Below, piece after piece: positions 38,720 through 47,785 of a DNA stretch of 64,000 bases (positions are counted from its first letter, which is position 1; every line of letters starts with the position of its first letter). Origin of the DNA: JABJOE01 sp964344145 (GTDB taxonomy: Bacteria > Patescibacteriota > Patescibacteriia > UBA9934). The position numbers and the translations under genes were made by a program. The stretch is from the NCBI GenBank assembly GCA_964344145.1, contig CAYFME010000007.1, positions 4,716-68,715 on the forward strand, written 5' to 3'. Under the pieces are notes generated by a model that worked only from the letters and a program-made list of their open reading frames with translations, was not told where the DNA came from and searched no databases.

Positions 38720-39604
38720 TTACTTTACGTACACACGATTGCCAAAGCGTACGTCAATGTACTCCACCGCCCCCAGATCGCCCTCATACTCATCGAGGAT
38801 GACTTCTAAGTTAGCCAGCTGATCATACCCGTCACCGTTGAGATCAAAGTAGATGTCTGGACCGGCCAGAAGGTTGACTATTGCCCAATCAGAGCCAGCT
38901 TGTTCGATCTCGATACTCTCTACTGTCACCATGTAGCGCTCAATCTCCTTGTTTACGATCGTCAGAACCTCAACACCATTTGCAAGTAAGACTTGGCTGT
39001 TTTGCGACACTTCTTCCCCACCCTGCTCAAAGACCACGAAAATTTCTTCGGACTGAATAACATGCTGCCGCTCCCCTTCTCCGTACAGTAGTGCTCGGAC
39101 GTCGTTGACTTCCTCCTCGTTGAGCCCCTTTACAACAAATCCGTCTTGATCAACAAAGTACAACTGTTCGCCGTGCGCCCAAATGAGCGATGTCACGCGT
39201 TCTTGAACAGTAATAGTGAGTGACCGACCGTCACGAACAACATCAGCATCGAGAAGAGCAAATTCGCTCAGAATATTATCCTTAAGGGCGCCTTCGTTCA
39301 CGAGCCAGATGTGATTCTGTGGCACGACATCCCAGTGCTTCTTATTCAGATGATCCCAAGCGTACGCTTCGATCTGGTCAGGTTCGAGGGTGATAGATCC
39401 TTCAACAGTCACGGCGTTGATGTAAAACAGCGGCAAAACCACCATCAGCCAAGGAATGCCGATGAGAACGACAAGAACGATCAATAGTCGGACAAGGCGC
39501 TTTGTCCATGGAACGATTTTTTTGCCTGAAAAATACGGATTCTTGAATCGGTCCGATGTGTACCGTCGGGCATGATGCCGTTTCATGAAGTTGCGTCGTC
39601 GCAT
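38720..39604 (-). CDS. ftsQ: cell division protein FtsQ/DivIB
   Basis: The 294-residue protein is a bitopic member of the divisome. It has a basic cytoplasmic N-terminus, one membrane helix (about 36-58), then a POTRA domain starting FYINAVTVEGSITLEPDQI and a beta domain (TITVQERVTSLIWAHGEQLYFVDQDGFVV). FtsQ bridges early and late division proteins. It follows alr directly in the minus-strand unit. The middle contains an unusual acidic stretch (NEEEVNDVRALLYGEGER). Confidence 0.85.
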   Translation of the reverse strand: MRRRNFMKRHHARRYTSDRFKNPYFSGKKIVPWTKRLVRLLIVLVVLIGIPWLMVVLPLFYINAVTVEGSITLEPDQIEAYAWDHLNKKHWDVVPQNHIWLVNEGALKDNILSEFALLDADVVRDGRSLTITVQERVTSLIWAHGEQLYFVDQDGFVVKGLNEEEVNDVRALLYGEGERQHVIQSEEIFVVFEQGGEEVSQNSQVLLANGVEVLTIVNKEIERYMVTVESIEIEQAGSDWAIVNLLAGPDIYFDLNGDGYDQLANLEVILDEYEGDLGAVEYIDVRFGNRVYVK

Positions 39605-39605
39605 G

Positions 39606-40736
39606 CTAGATAACGATTCGTGGCAAATGCGCCTTGATCATGGTCGGAACCTCATAGTTGATGGTACCAATCCACTCGGCGAGATCGTCTGCGGTGACCT
39701 GGTTAAGGCCGTCACGGCCTAAAAGTGTTGCTACGTCGTCCTGCTTTACGTCAGCCACAGCCGATACATCAATCATACACATATTCATACAGATATTCCC
39801 AATAACACGGCATTTCTGACCTTTAACGATCATATGCGCACTTCCTTTGAGTAATCGCGTGTAACCATCATGGTAGCCAACAGGAACGACGGCTATGCGC
39901 AGCGGTCGATCGCTGACAAAGGACTGGCTATAGCCAACGGGTGTGCCAGAAGGAATGTCCTTGACTTGGGCAATGCGAGCTTTCCAAGACAAGACTGGTG
40001 TCAGTTCTACTTTTGAGAGCAACTCTCGTCTGAGGTTTTGCGAGGGCCAAAGACCGTATTGGGCAAGTCCGACGCGCACCATGTTGTGATGAACGCTTGG
40101 ATATAAGAGTGTTGAAGCTGAGCATGAGATATGTAAGTAGGTAGGATCGAAGCCGAAACGCTTGATCTCAGCCACGGCCTGATTAAATCGCTCGTTTTGG
40201 TCGTCGCAAACAGACTTTTTGCTCAGATCCTCTGAGCTGGAAAAATGCGAGGACACCCCAACGAGATTTAGCGCAGATGATTCGCGTTCTATGTCGGCGA
40301 GGAGCGATTTCAGATCACGCTCCCCCACTCCCTGACGCTGAGTTCCGGTTTCAATTTTGATGTTCACGAGTGCCGTTGTTTGCCGTGATCGTGCTGCATC
40401 AGCCAGGCCACGGATCATGTCGCTCGTGTACACCGCTTGGATGAGTCGATACGTGATGATGTCACCGAAACGCTCTGGTACTGTATAGCCGAGCACGAAG
40501 ATCGTCGCGTCTGCGGCGTGTTTGCGTACCTCGATGGCCTCATCAATAGAATCAACACCAAAGTGATGCACGCCAGCCGCCTGCGCCAACCGAACCATCG
40601 TAGTTGCGTCGTGACCGTACGCATTCGCTTTGACAACGGCACAAAGAGTCACACCGTCTTTCAGGCGTGACTCAATGGCGCGTAGGTTCTGCTCGTACGC
40701 GCGTGCGTCTATTTCAATCCACGATTTTGCATTCAT
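39606..40736 (-). CDS. alr: alanine racemase
   Basis: A PLP enzyme making D-Ala for peptidoglycan, 376 residues. The PLP lysine is in LCAVVKANAYGHD (about 33-45), and the second-domain signatures VVPVGYHDGYTRLL and CMNMCMIDVSAV are present. ATG at 40736 gives the family start (SWIEIDARAYEQNLRAI); the frame open further upstream runs through the repeat element. The neighbour ftsQ starts at its stop. Confidence 0.95.
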   Translation of the reverse strand: MNAKSWIEIDARAYEQNLRAIESRLKDGVTLCAVVKANAYGHDATTMVRLAQAAGVHHFGVDSIDEAIEVRKHAADATIFVLGYTVPERFGDIITYRLIQAVYTSDMIRGLADAARSRQTTALVNIKIETGTQRQGVGERDLKSLLADIERESSALNLVGVSSHFSSSEDLSKKSVCDDQNERFNQAVAEIKRFGFDPTYLHISCSASTLLYPSVHHNMVRVGLAQYGLWPSQNLRRELLSKVELTPVLSWKARIAQVKDIPSGTPVGYSQSFVSDRPLRIAVVPVGYHDGYTRLLKGSAHMIVKGQKCRVIGNICMNMCMIDVSAVADVKQDDVATLLGRDGLNQVTADDLAEWIGTINYEVPTMIKAHLPRIVI

Positions 40737-40737
40737 A

Positions 40738-40814
40738 GTCGTTGCGAGGAGGCGAAGCCGACGAAGCAATCTATTAGGCGAATAGTTTGCTTCGGCCTAC
40801 GGCCTCGCAATGAC
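40738..40814. repeat. GTCATTGCGAGG-type palindromic repeat
   Basis: A 77-bp imperfect inverted repeat: GTCGTTGCGAGG at one end and CCTCGCAATGAC at the other, with GAAGCAA/TTGCTTC inside. This matches the widespread GTCATTGCGAGG...GAAGCAATC family of non-coding repeats. It overlaps the 3' end of serS and supplies its last codons (VIARP) and stop. Confidence 0.8.
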
Positions 40815-42059
40815 GGATTTATTCATCCAAGGTCGCAGGACCTCGGGGACAACAATAGAGCCATCTTTTTGCTGGTAGTTCTCGACGATTGCCACGATCG
40901 TTCGTCCAATGGCAAACGCGGTACCGTTGAGCGTGTGCACGAATTGCATCTTTCCATCTTTGTCCTTGAAGCGCGTGTTCAGACGTCGCGCCTGGAAGTC
41001 GGTACAGGTACTTGTTGAATGCGTTTCTCGGAAGGCGTCTTGCGACGGAATCCAGGTTTCAATGTCGTATTTGCGTGCCGCAGGCAGTCCAAGGTCGCCG
41101 GTAACCATCTTGATCACTTGATAGTGCAGACCGAGACCCCGCATGAGTTCTTCTTCGATCTCAAGAATCATCTCGTGTTCTTGTTCCGACGTTTCAGGGT
41201 TGCAGAAGCTGAACATTTCTACTTTGTCGAACTGATGAACGCGTATAATGCCTTTCGTGTCTTTTCCGTAGGATCCGGCCTCTCGTCGGTAGCACGGTGA
41301 GACGCCCACGTATCGAATCGGTTCTGTCACATCCAGTACTTCGTCCATGTGCATTGGTCCAATGGATTGCTCCGATGTTCCGGTCAAGTACTGGTTGTCT
41401 TTTGCAAGATAGTAGATTTCATCGTGTCCACCGTGCTCCAAATATCCCATCGCCCGCATAGCTCGAGCGCTAACGAGCGTTGGCGGAACAACTGGAGTAA
41501 ATCCTCGCTTCACGATCGTTTGCAGCGCGTACTGGATGAGCGCGAAGTGCAGAAGGGCGCCATCACCTTTGAGATACGCAAAGCGCGCACCTGATGCCTT
41601 TGCCGCGCGCTCCATGTCGATTAGTCCCAGTGCCTCGCCAAGCTCAACATGATCCTTCACTGGGAAATCAAAGTCAGGCTTCTCCCCCACCGTCTTGATA
41701 ACTTCGTTGTCATCTTCGGTTGGAGAGATCTTAACGTCCTCGCAAGCAGGATTTGGAATCTTATAAAGCAGCTCATCTAGCTCTTCAGCCTGCGGTGTGA
41801 GCTCTGCTTTTAGCTCGTCGGCCTTGCGATCAATGCGACGCATGTCCTCTATGAGTTCTTTGCGCTCATCATCACTTGCTTGAGGAATTTTTTTTGACGC
41901 CTCGTTCTTCTGTGCAGCGATTTGCTCGTACGACTGCTTCAGAGATCGCACGGCTTGGTCAAGCTCCAAGATACGGTCGACGTCTATCTCAACGTTTTTT
42001 GCTTTTGCTGCGTCGGCAATACGTTTGGGATGCTCCCGCAGCTCTTTGATGTCAATCAT
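40797..42059 (-). CDS. serS: seryl-tRNA synthetase
   Basis: A class II synthetase of 420 residues: long N-terminal coiled-coil arm (about 25-110), then the catalytic core with TSEQSIGPMHMDEVLD, motif 2 (SPCYRREAGSYGKDTKGIIR) and motif 3 (LNGTAFAIGRTIVAIVENYQ). The last residues (SVIARP) come from the repeat inserted at the 3' end. It overlaps the cytidylyltransferase gene by four bases. Confidence 0.96.
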   Translation of the reverse strand: MIDIKELREHPKRIADAAKAKNVEIDVDRILELDQAVRSLKQSYEQIAAQKNEASKKIPQASDDERKELIEDMRRIDRKADELKAELTPQAEELDELLYKIPNPACEDVKISPTEDDNEVIKTVGEKPDFDFPVKDHVELGEALGLIDMERAAKASGARFAYLKGDGALLHFALIQYALQTIVKRGFTPVVPPTLVSARAMRAMGYLEHGGHDEIYYLAKDNQYLTGTSEQSIGPMHMDEVLDVTEPIRYVGVSPCYRREAGSYGKDTKGIIRVHQFDKVEMFSFCNPETSEQEHEMILEIEEELMRGLGLHYQVIKMVTGDLGLPAARKYDIETWIPSQDAFRETHSTSTCTDFQARRLNTRFKDKDGKMQFVHTLNGTAFAIGRTIVAIVENYQQKDGSIVVPEVLRPWMNKSVIARP

Positions 42060-42466
42060 AGGTTTTCTCTGAGTTTACTGGTTTTGTACGTCTCAGGTTG
42101 AAACGCCTCCATACGGATAATCGGAATCTCCACATCATATTGCCTCATCCAGCCAATAAGATCGTTTTCCAGATCGTCCTGATCGTATCCAATGGCAATG
42201 ATATCGGGACGGCTGATGGAGATTCCGCGGTAGTTGCCAAGCGTATGGTCGCCTTTTAGGACGTGGTCGACTGCAGGAAGTGCGAGGAGCGCTTCCCTGC
42301 GCTGATCAAACGGCTGCTCCGGCTTGCGACCCTTGAGGGTCTTGATGATCGCATCTCGTGCCAAATAGACCGTGAGTTCATCGCCCAGCTCCTTTGCTTG
42401 CGCCAGGAAAGCCTTGTGGCCCGAGTGCAACAGATCGAATGCTCCAAAAACAGCAACACGTTTCAT
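42056..42466 (-). CDS. cytidylyltransferase-family nucleotidyltransferase
   Basis: A single nucleotidyltransferase domain, 136 residues. It has the HxGH motif in FGAFDLLHSGHKAFL (about 15-18) and the C-terminal TSKLREN version of the ISTSxxR motif. Relatives include glycerol-3-phosphate cytidylyltransferase (TagD) and archaeal-type FAD synthetase; IAIGYDQDDLENDLIGWM is of that type. Substrate not decidable from sequence alone. Eight bases separate it from lysS upstream. Confidence 0.85.
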   Translation of the reverse strand: MKRVAVFGAFDLLHSGHKAFLAQAKELGDELTVYLARDAIIKTLKGRKPEQPFDQRREALLALPAVDHVLKGDHTLGNYRGISISRPDIIAIGYDQDDLENDLIGWMRQYDVEIPIIRMEAFQPETYKTSKLRENL

Positions 42467-42474
42467 ACGCTTGG

Positions 42475-43962
42475 CTACTCAGACTCTGCCTCGCCTCCTG
42501 CGTCGCTTGTTTTTAGCTTCAATGTTGGGAACAGAATAACTTCCTTAATGCTTGGTGATCCTGTTAAAAGCGCTGCGAGACGATCAATACCAATGCCATA
42601 CCCAGCTGTTGGAGGCATGCCGTGCTTGAGGGCGGTGATGTAGTCGTCATCAATGCGCATTCCTTCCTCGCTTCCCCGCTCTCGCAAAATCTCCTGCTCG
42701 TGGAAGCGCTGTTCCTGCTCAATCGGATCATTAAGCTCGTTAAAGGCATTAAACATTTCCATGCCGAGAATCACCATCTGCGCACTCGCGCTGTAGTGTG
42801 GATTGTTGTCGCGACGTTTTGCCAATGGTTTCATGGCTGCGGGATAGTCGGTCACAAAGACAGGGCCAACGATATTTGGCCGAGCGCCGTGCTTGTATAG
42901 ATAATCAACCAACTCACCATAGCCGACGACGCCCTTGGTGTAGAGACCTTTGTCATCCATGATTTTTCGCAACGCATCCTCTTCCGTGACTTCATCAAGA
43001 TCAATGCCGCTGTGCTCAAGAATGATGTCGTGGAAGGTTTTGCGTGGGATGTCAACGAATGAAATCGTATGCTCCTGCATTTTTACCTCTTCGTTTCCAG
43101 TCACCGCCTTACATGCAGCGCGAAGAAGTCGCTCAAGGTGGTCCATGAGCATCTCGATCGTCGCATACGCCCAGTACGCTTCGATTTGCGTGAACTCAGG
43201 GTTGTGTTGCGGGCTGATGCCTTCGTTGCGGAAACAACGCGCAAATTCGTAAACTTTTTCAAACCCACCAACAACAAGACGCTTCAAGTACAGCTCAGGC
43301 GCAATGCGCAGGTACAAGTCTGCGTGCAAGGCATTGTGATGTGTTACGAATGGCTTTGCATTCGCTCCACCAGGGATTGGTTGCAAGATCGGTGTTTCAA
43401 CTTCCAGGAAGCTCTCTTTTTCAAGAAGGGTACGCATCGCTGCGACCATTCGTGCGCGAGACTTTGCTGCTTCAATTACTTCAGGGTTAGAAAGGAGGTC
43501 GAGATAGCGTTGTCGGTAGCGCGTTTCTACATCTGACAATCCATGCCATTTCTCGGGAAGTGGGAGAAGACTTTTCGTCAGAATGCGAACCGACTTTGCT
43601 CCTACGGACTGTTCTCCTTTCTTTGTGACCATCACTGGTCCGTGGAATTCGTAAAAGTCCCCCATGTCTGCCTGTGCGTGGAAGGTTTCGTACGTCTCCT
43701 CGCCCATTGTGTCTTTGTGCAGAACAACCTGAATTTGACCTGAAGCATCTTGTAGCAACACAAAGCTAATACCACCGTGCTTGCGCAGCGCACGAACGCG
43801 GCCGGCTACGGTCACGGCCTCTTGCGAAGCTTCCAAGTCTTCAAATGAAGCAAGCACCTGTTCGGCAAGGTGCGATCGGTGGGCCTGGGCTGGAAAAGGG
43901 TTCTGTTTTGCGTCCCGGATAGCTTTCAATCGGCCTCTGCGGACGCGTTCTTCATCAATCAT
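42475..43962 (-). CDS. lysS: lysyl-tRNA synthetase (class II)
   Basis: The 495-residue protein has an N-terminal OB-fold anticodon domain (GRVRALRKHGGISFVLLQDA) and a class II core with RYRQRYLDLLSN, FRNEGISPQHNPEFTQIEAYWAY (motif 2) and GYGIGIDRLAALLTGSPSIKEVILFP (motif 3). First gene of the unit lysS-cytidylyltransferase-serS-alr-ftsQ. Its start faces the divergent high-GC phosphatase cassette. Confidence 0.96.
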   Translation of the reverse strand: MIDEERVRRGRLKAIRDAKQNPFPAQAHRSHLAEQVLASFEDLEASQEAVTVAGRVRALRKHGGISFVLLQDASGQIQVVLHKDTMGEETYETFHAQADMGDFYEFHGPVMVTKKGEQSVGAKSVRILTKSLLPLPEKWHGLSDVETRYRQRYLDLLSNPEVIEAAKSRARMVAAMRTLLEKESFLEVETPILQPIPGGANAKPFVTHHNALHADLYLRIAPELYLKRLVVGGFEKVYEFARCFRNEGISPQHNPEFTQIEAYWAYATIEMLMDHLERLLRAACKAVTGNEEVKMQEHTISFVDIPRKTFHDIILEHSGIDLDEVTEEDALRKIMDDKGLYTKGVVGYGELVDYLYKHGARPNIVGPVFVTDYPAAMKPLAKRRDNNPHYSASAQMVILGMEMFNAFNELNDPIEQEQRFHEQEILRERGSEEGMRIDDDYITALKHGMPPTAGYGIGIDRLAALLTGSPSIKEVILFPTLKLKTSDAGGEAESE

Positions 43963-43990
43963 AGACGAGCTCAGTCTACATCACTTCGCC

Positions 43991-44019
43991 TTGACATTCA
44001 AGGCTTTTATTGGTACCTT
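43991..44019 (+). promoter_or_regulatory. promoter of the high-GC phosphatase gene
   Basis: TTGACA (43991-43996), 17-bp spacer, TACCTT (44014-44019). Confidence 0.65.
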
Positions 44020-44051
44020 CAGGGCCATTCTCGTGAACTGGAGGGCGACGA

Positions 44052-44741
44052 ATGGCAGCTCCTCATCCGCATATCTTGCAAGTCGTTTTGTGGCTGATGC
44101 GCCACGGGGACGTCGATCGCACTGACGTAGTGCCTGGTGCACCCTTCGACCCGCCGCTGTCAGACGACGGTCGCTGGCAGGTCAACGCCGCGTTCGAACG
44201 TCACATCCTGCCGGAGCTCACACAGCACGACGCAAGCTGGGACGGTCAGCTCTGGAACAGCGGTCTCGTCCGCGCGCGCCAGAGCGCCGAGAGCATCGGT
44301 TCGTTCCTGCTCCAGCTGGGCGACCGCTGTCCCTGGACGCCGGTCACCATGTCCGCGCCCGAGCTGAACCACCAGGCTGTGATGTCGGCGATCCCGGAGC
44401 ATCGTGCGCGCTTCCTGGAGCTATGCGACGAGCTCGAGGAGGGGGAGGATACGACGATGCACGACTGGCAGACGCGCTGGTCACACTCGTCATGGCTCGC
44501 GAGACGGCTCGCCGCGTGGGCTCACGAGCGGATTCTCGTGGATCTGCACGGTGCGAGCACGGACCTCGTGCATCACATCGTGGGCATCACGCACCACCCG
44601 CTCGCCGGGCTGCTGCACATGTACCCGGGGCACGCTCCGGCTACCTGGCCCAACGCCTCGATCTTCCGCTACACCGTCCACTTCAACGGCATCTCGCCGC
44701 CGCAGTGCATGGACAGCAAGTTCATCGGCTATAAGGCCTGA
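44052..44741 (+). CDS. high-GC histidine phosphatase superfamily protein
   Basis: The 229-residue protein has the phosphohistidine motif LMRHGD (His18) and other branch-1 features: PLSDDGRWQVNAAF, WNSGLVRARQSAESIGSF (the S-RA-QSA arginine region) and LVDLHGASTDLVHH with the second catalytic His. This supports a phosphoglycerate-mutase-like phosphatase; the substrate is unknown. GGAGGG precedes the ATG. Codons are GC-ending, in contrast to lysS and greA. Single-gene cassette with its own promoter and GC hairpin. Confidence 0.8.
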   Translation: MAAPHPHILQVVLWLMRHGDVDRTDVVPGAPFDPPLSDDGRWQVNAAFERHILPELTQHDASWDGQLWNSGLVRARQSAESIGSFLLQLGDRCPWTPVTMSAPELNHQAVMSAIPEHRARFLELCDELEEGEDTTMHDWQTRWSHSSWLARRLAAWAHERILVDLHGASTDLVHHIVGITHHPLAGLLHMYPGHAPATWPNASIFRYTVHFNGISPPQCMDSKFIGYKA

Positions 44742-44790
44742 GCTCGACGTCTACGACAACCTGCCTACGCCGAGGCTTCGGCAAGGCAAG

Positions 44791-44822
44791 CACCCCCGAC
44801 CGGTCTCGCCGGTGCGGGGGTG
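44791..44822 (+). terminator. GC hairpin after the phosphatase gene
   Basis: CACCCCCG-a-CCGG / CCGG-tg-CGGGGGTG, a strong stem without a U-tract, like the other cassette 3' hairpins. Confidence 0.55.
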
Positions 44823-44846
44823 TCGCGCGTTCAAATCTGTAACACT

Positions 44847-45311
44847 TTATTCAATGCTTTTCACCGTGTACGTCATCGTGCCACCCGGCGTTTCCATCTC
44901 AACCTTGTCACCAACGCACGCACCGAGGAACTTGTTTCCAAGCGGAGACTCGTTGCTGATCTTTCCTGAGAGTGGATCAGCCTCAGATGCACCAACAATG
45001 AAGAACATTTTTTCCTCTCCGCCAACTTCAACCGTGAATCCCGTTCCGATCGCAACGCACGTTGCACCCGTCTTCTTTTCGATCACAACAATGTTGCGCA
45101 GCATGTTTTCGATCACAATAATTCGCGACTCGTTTTCAGCCTGGACCTGCTTGGCATCGTGATACTCAAAGTTCTCCGAAAGATCTCCAAGCTCTTTTGC
45201 TTGTCCGATCTTCTCGGCGATCTCTCGTCGCGTCTTCGTTTTTCGCTCCTGCAGTTCCGCCTTAAGCTCTTCCAAGCCCTCGGGCGAAATATACTGCGTA
45301 TTATCGTTCAT
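44847..45311 (-). CDS. greA: transcript cleavage factor GreA
   Basis: GreA rescues backtracked RNA polymerase by stimulating RNA cleavage. The 154-residue protein has the N-terminal coiled coil (YISPEGLEELKAELQERKTK, then GDLSENFEYHDAKQVQ with the acidic tip) and the C-terminal FKBP-like domain (ISNESPLGNKFLGACVGDKVEM). Single gene with a consensus promoter. Confidence 0.96.
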   Translation of the reverse strand: MNDNTQYISPEGLEELKAELQERKTKTRREIAEKIGQAKELGDLSENFEYHDAKQVQAENESRIIVIENMLRNIVVIEKKTGATCVAIGTGFTVEVGGEEKMFFIVGASEADPLSGKISNESPLGNKFLGACVGDKVEMETPGGTMTYTVKSIE

Positions 45312-45375
45312 ATATTCGTTATTCCTCTATTCTTAGAGAAAAAAGGATGCACACCTCTACGGTGGCAATAGACGT

Positions 45376-45404
45376 AATCTACACGAAAACACCTATTCTG
45401 TCAA
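45376..45404 (-). promoter_or_regulatory. greA promoter
   Basis: TTGACA (45399-45404), 17-bp spacer, TAGATT (45376-45381) on the minus strand. Confidence 0.7.
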
Positions 45405-45411
45405 CTTGGCG

Positions 45412-47325
45412 CTATTCCTGTGGAAAACGGTCTGAGAAGGCCCATTTCAGGATATCGAGCGTAATGGGAACCGCCAAATAGTCGTCCCCACCCTCCTCAA
45501 TCAAAACCGTGATAGCCATCTCGGGCTCGTCAAACGGTGCGAATCCTGTGAACCATGAATGCGGAGGCTTAACCGTCGACCACTGAGCGGTTCCGGTTTT
45601 TCCAGCGACGGTCACGGGTGAAGACTGCAGCATCTGAGCTGATCCCCCAGTGACCGTGTACCGCATGGCGTCACGAATGATCGTCGCAATACTCTCGTCC
45701 ACAGCACGTTCTGTCTCAATGTCACGCTCGGCCCACAGTCGTGGTCGAACGAGCTCTCCACCATTGGCAAACATGGCTGTGGCGCGGTTGATCTGCAGTG
45801 GCGTGGCAAGAAAGTCACCTTGCCCGATCGCGACGTGGTACGTGTCACCAATGTACCACTGTTCACCTTTCGCTTCCCACTTCCATTCTCGTGAAGGGAG
45901 GAATCCGCCTGCCTCAGACGGGAGATCGATGCCCGTCGGCGATCCAAATCCCATCTGCGCGTCGTATTCCATCATCTTTTCAATGCCGAGTCCTTTGAAG
46001 GTTTCGTTTCCACCACCGATCATGTAAAAGAACGTGTTTACTGAGTCTGCAATGGCCCAATAGACGTCTGTCACGCCGTGACCGCCGGCGCGCCAGTCAG
46101 GGAAACACCAAATACTGACACAGATACCACCTGTGGATAAAAATGATGTCGTGCGATCAATCACGCCTTCCATGAGCGCCGCGGCGGCGTGTGTGGGCTT
46201 AATGGTTGATCCAGACGGAAAGTCACCGGAGCTTGCTCGTGCGAAAAGGGGTTGATCGTCGTCAGCGAGCAGCGACTCGTATAGCTGTTCTTCGATTCCG
46301 CCCGTGAACGCGTTTGCATCGTACGCAGGCCATGAGACGAGTGCGAGGATATCGCCGTTGTCTGGATCCATGGCGACGACGGACGCACGCGTTGCAACTG
46401 TACCGTCAAGCCGCGCTTCAAGAACTTGCTCGATCTGCGCCTGCAGAGCCGCATCAACGGTTAGATGGAGCGATTGACCATCGACGGGATCGACCTTTGA
46501 GATGATACGTTCCGTTGCGCCTAGAGCATCGACCTCGAGGTATGTCTCGCCAAATGTTCCGCGCAGCATCGACTCATACTCCGATTCCAAGCCAAGTTTT
46601 CCAACATGGTCAAACTGCCGATAGCCTTCATCGGAAAGGAGTTCGTACTCATCTTCGTTCACCACACCGGTGTAGCCGAGCACATGCGAAAGTGACGGAA
46701 TGCCATCGGTGATGTACTCGCGCTTTGAAGCGATCTCCAGCTGCATCCAAGGATAGTTGTCCCGGTGCGTTGCCAGGTACATGGCCATTTCGTAACCAAC
46801 ATCCTGCGCCAACAAAATGGGTTCGTCAGCGTCCTCAACGTCTGACAGAATGACGAGCCATTCGCGTAGATCTTCATCAATGAGCGTTGCGAGCGTGCCC
46901 AGTGCCTGCTCGCGGTCGTAGGCGTCAGAAGGAAGTGCGGAGAGCGCTGTCACAATTTGAAATGTTGGGATATTCTCCGCCAAAATGACGCCATTGCGGT
47001 CATAGATGACACCACGCTTGGCTGGAAGGATTTGGCGATAAATACGGTTTTCTTCCGCAAGCAGACGATACTCTTCTCCGTGCACGATTTGCATCATGCC
47101 GGTTCTGCCGACGAATCCTAGTGCGATGAGTATGAGCACGCCCACGGCCATACGAAAGCGTCGAGAGTCAATAACCGAACCAACAAACGAACGCGCAGAC
47201 TGCGTGGACGCATCTGGATACTGGGCCATCGCTTCCTCGAAAAACACATCATCACGCCGATCAATGGAAAGCGGCGTGCGGTCGACGTCAAACTCTGGAA
47301 ATGGATTATTGTCGACGGGTAACAT
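45412..47325 (-). CDS. mrdA: penicillin-binding protein 2 (elongation transpeptidase)
   Basis: The 637-residue class B PBP works with the Mre elongation complex. Membrane helix at about 60-78, dimerisation domain from about 95, and the transpeptidase domain with SGSTIKP (Ser nucleophile, about 380), SVN (in ADSVNTFF) and KTGTAQW. An N-terminal cytoplasmic tail of about 55 residues is unusually long. Overlaps mreD by 20 bases; last gene of mreB-mreC-mreD-mrdA. Confidence 0.94.
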   Translation of the reverse strand: MLPVDNNPFPEFDVDRTPLSIDRRDDVFFEEAMAQYPDASTQSARSFVGSVIDSRRFRMAVGVLILIALGFVGRTGMMQIVHGEEYRLLAEENRIYRQILPAKRGVIYDRNGVILAENIPTFQIVTALSALPSDAYDREQALGTLATLIDEDLREWLVILSDVEDADEPILLAQDVGYEMAMYLATHRDNYPWMQLEIASKREYITDGIPSLSHVLGYTGVVNEDEYELLSDEGYRQFDHVGKLGLESEYESMLRGTFGETYLEVDALGATERIISKVDPVDGQSLHLTVDAALQAQIEQVLEARLDGTVATRASVVAMDPDNGDILALVSWPAYDANAFTGGIEEQLYESLLADDDQPLFARASSGDFPSGSTIKPTHAAAALMEGVIDRTTSFLSTGGICVSIWCFPDWRAGGHGVTDVYWAIADSVNTFFYMIGGGNETFKGLGIEKMMEYDAQMGFGSPTGIDLPSEAGGFLPSREWKWEAKGEQWYIGDTYHVAIGQGDFLATPLQINRATAMFANGGELVRPRLWAERDIETERAVDESIATIIRDAMRYTVTGGSAQMLQSSPVTVAGKTGTAQWSTVKPPHSWFTGFAPFDEPEMAITVLIEEGGDDYLAVPITLDILKWAFSDRFPQE

Positions 47326-47785
47326 ACAAAAAGCGTTTGGAAAATCGCTGCAATCGTTTTTCGGCGTACGAAATGACGATCAGTGTGATGGTGAGCATCA
47401 GTAGTCCCCAGCCAATCTCAATCGTTGGTTGTGTGAGTACAGAAAGACTGCTGATCATGAAGATGAGATACAGAGATAAGCTCAGACCCATCAGAGCGAG
47501 CAATGAACGCTTGGCAAAGATGCGCGTCACGAGGATCGGTCCGAGGACGGCGATCAGAATGTATCCCCACCAGGCTCCAGGGAGAAAACCTGTCCAGATG
47601 GCGACGACGGGTGTGATCAGAAACCAAATGGCGCCGAGCTCCAGGCGACCGCGATGTAGAAGAAGGAAACCGATGGCAAGATGCAGCGGTGTTGCGGCAA
47701 GTGGAAGACTGACGGCCTGAACAACTGTTGTTTGCAGAAACAAGCTGACAAAAAAGAGAACAGCAATGGCAACGGTGTTGATCAT
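47306..47785 (-). CDS. mreD: rod shape protein MreD
   Basis: The 159-residue protein has about five or six membrane helices. Sequence conservation in MreD is low, so the call rests on size, topology and position between mreC and mrdA. Its ends overlap both neighbours, so it is translationally coupled. Confidence 0.8.
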   Translation of the reverse strand: MINTVAIAVLFFVSLFLQTTVVQAVSLPLAATPLHLAIGFLLLHRGRLELGAIWFLITPVVAIWTGFLPGAWWGYILIAVLGPILVTRIFAKRSLLALMGLSLSLYLIFMISSLSVLTQPTIEIGWGLLMLTITLIVISYAEKRLQRFSKRFLYVTRRQ

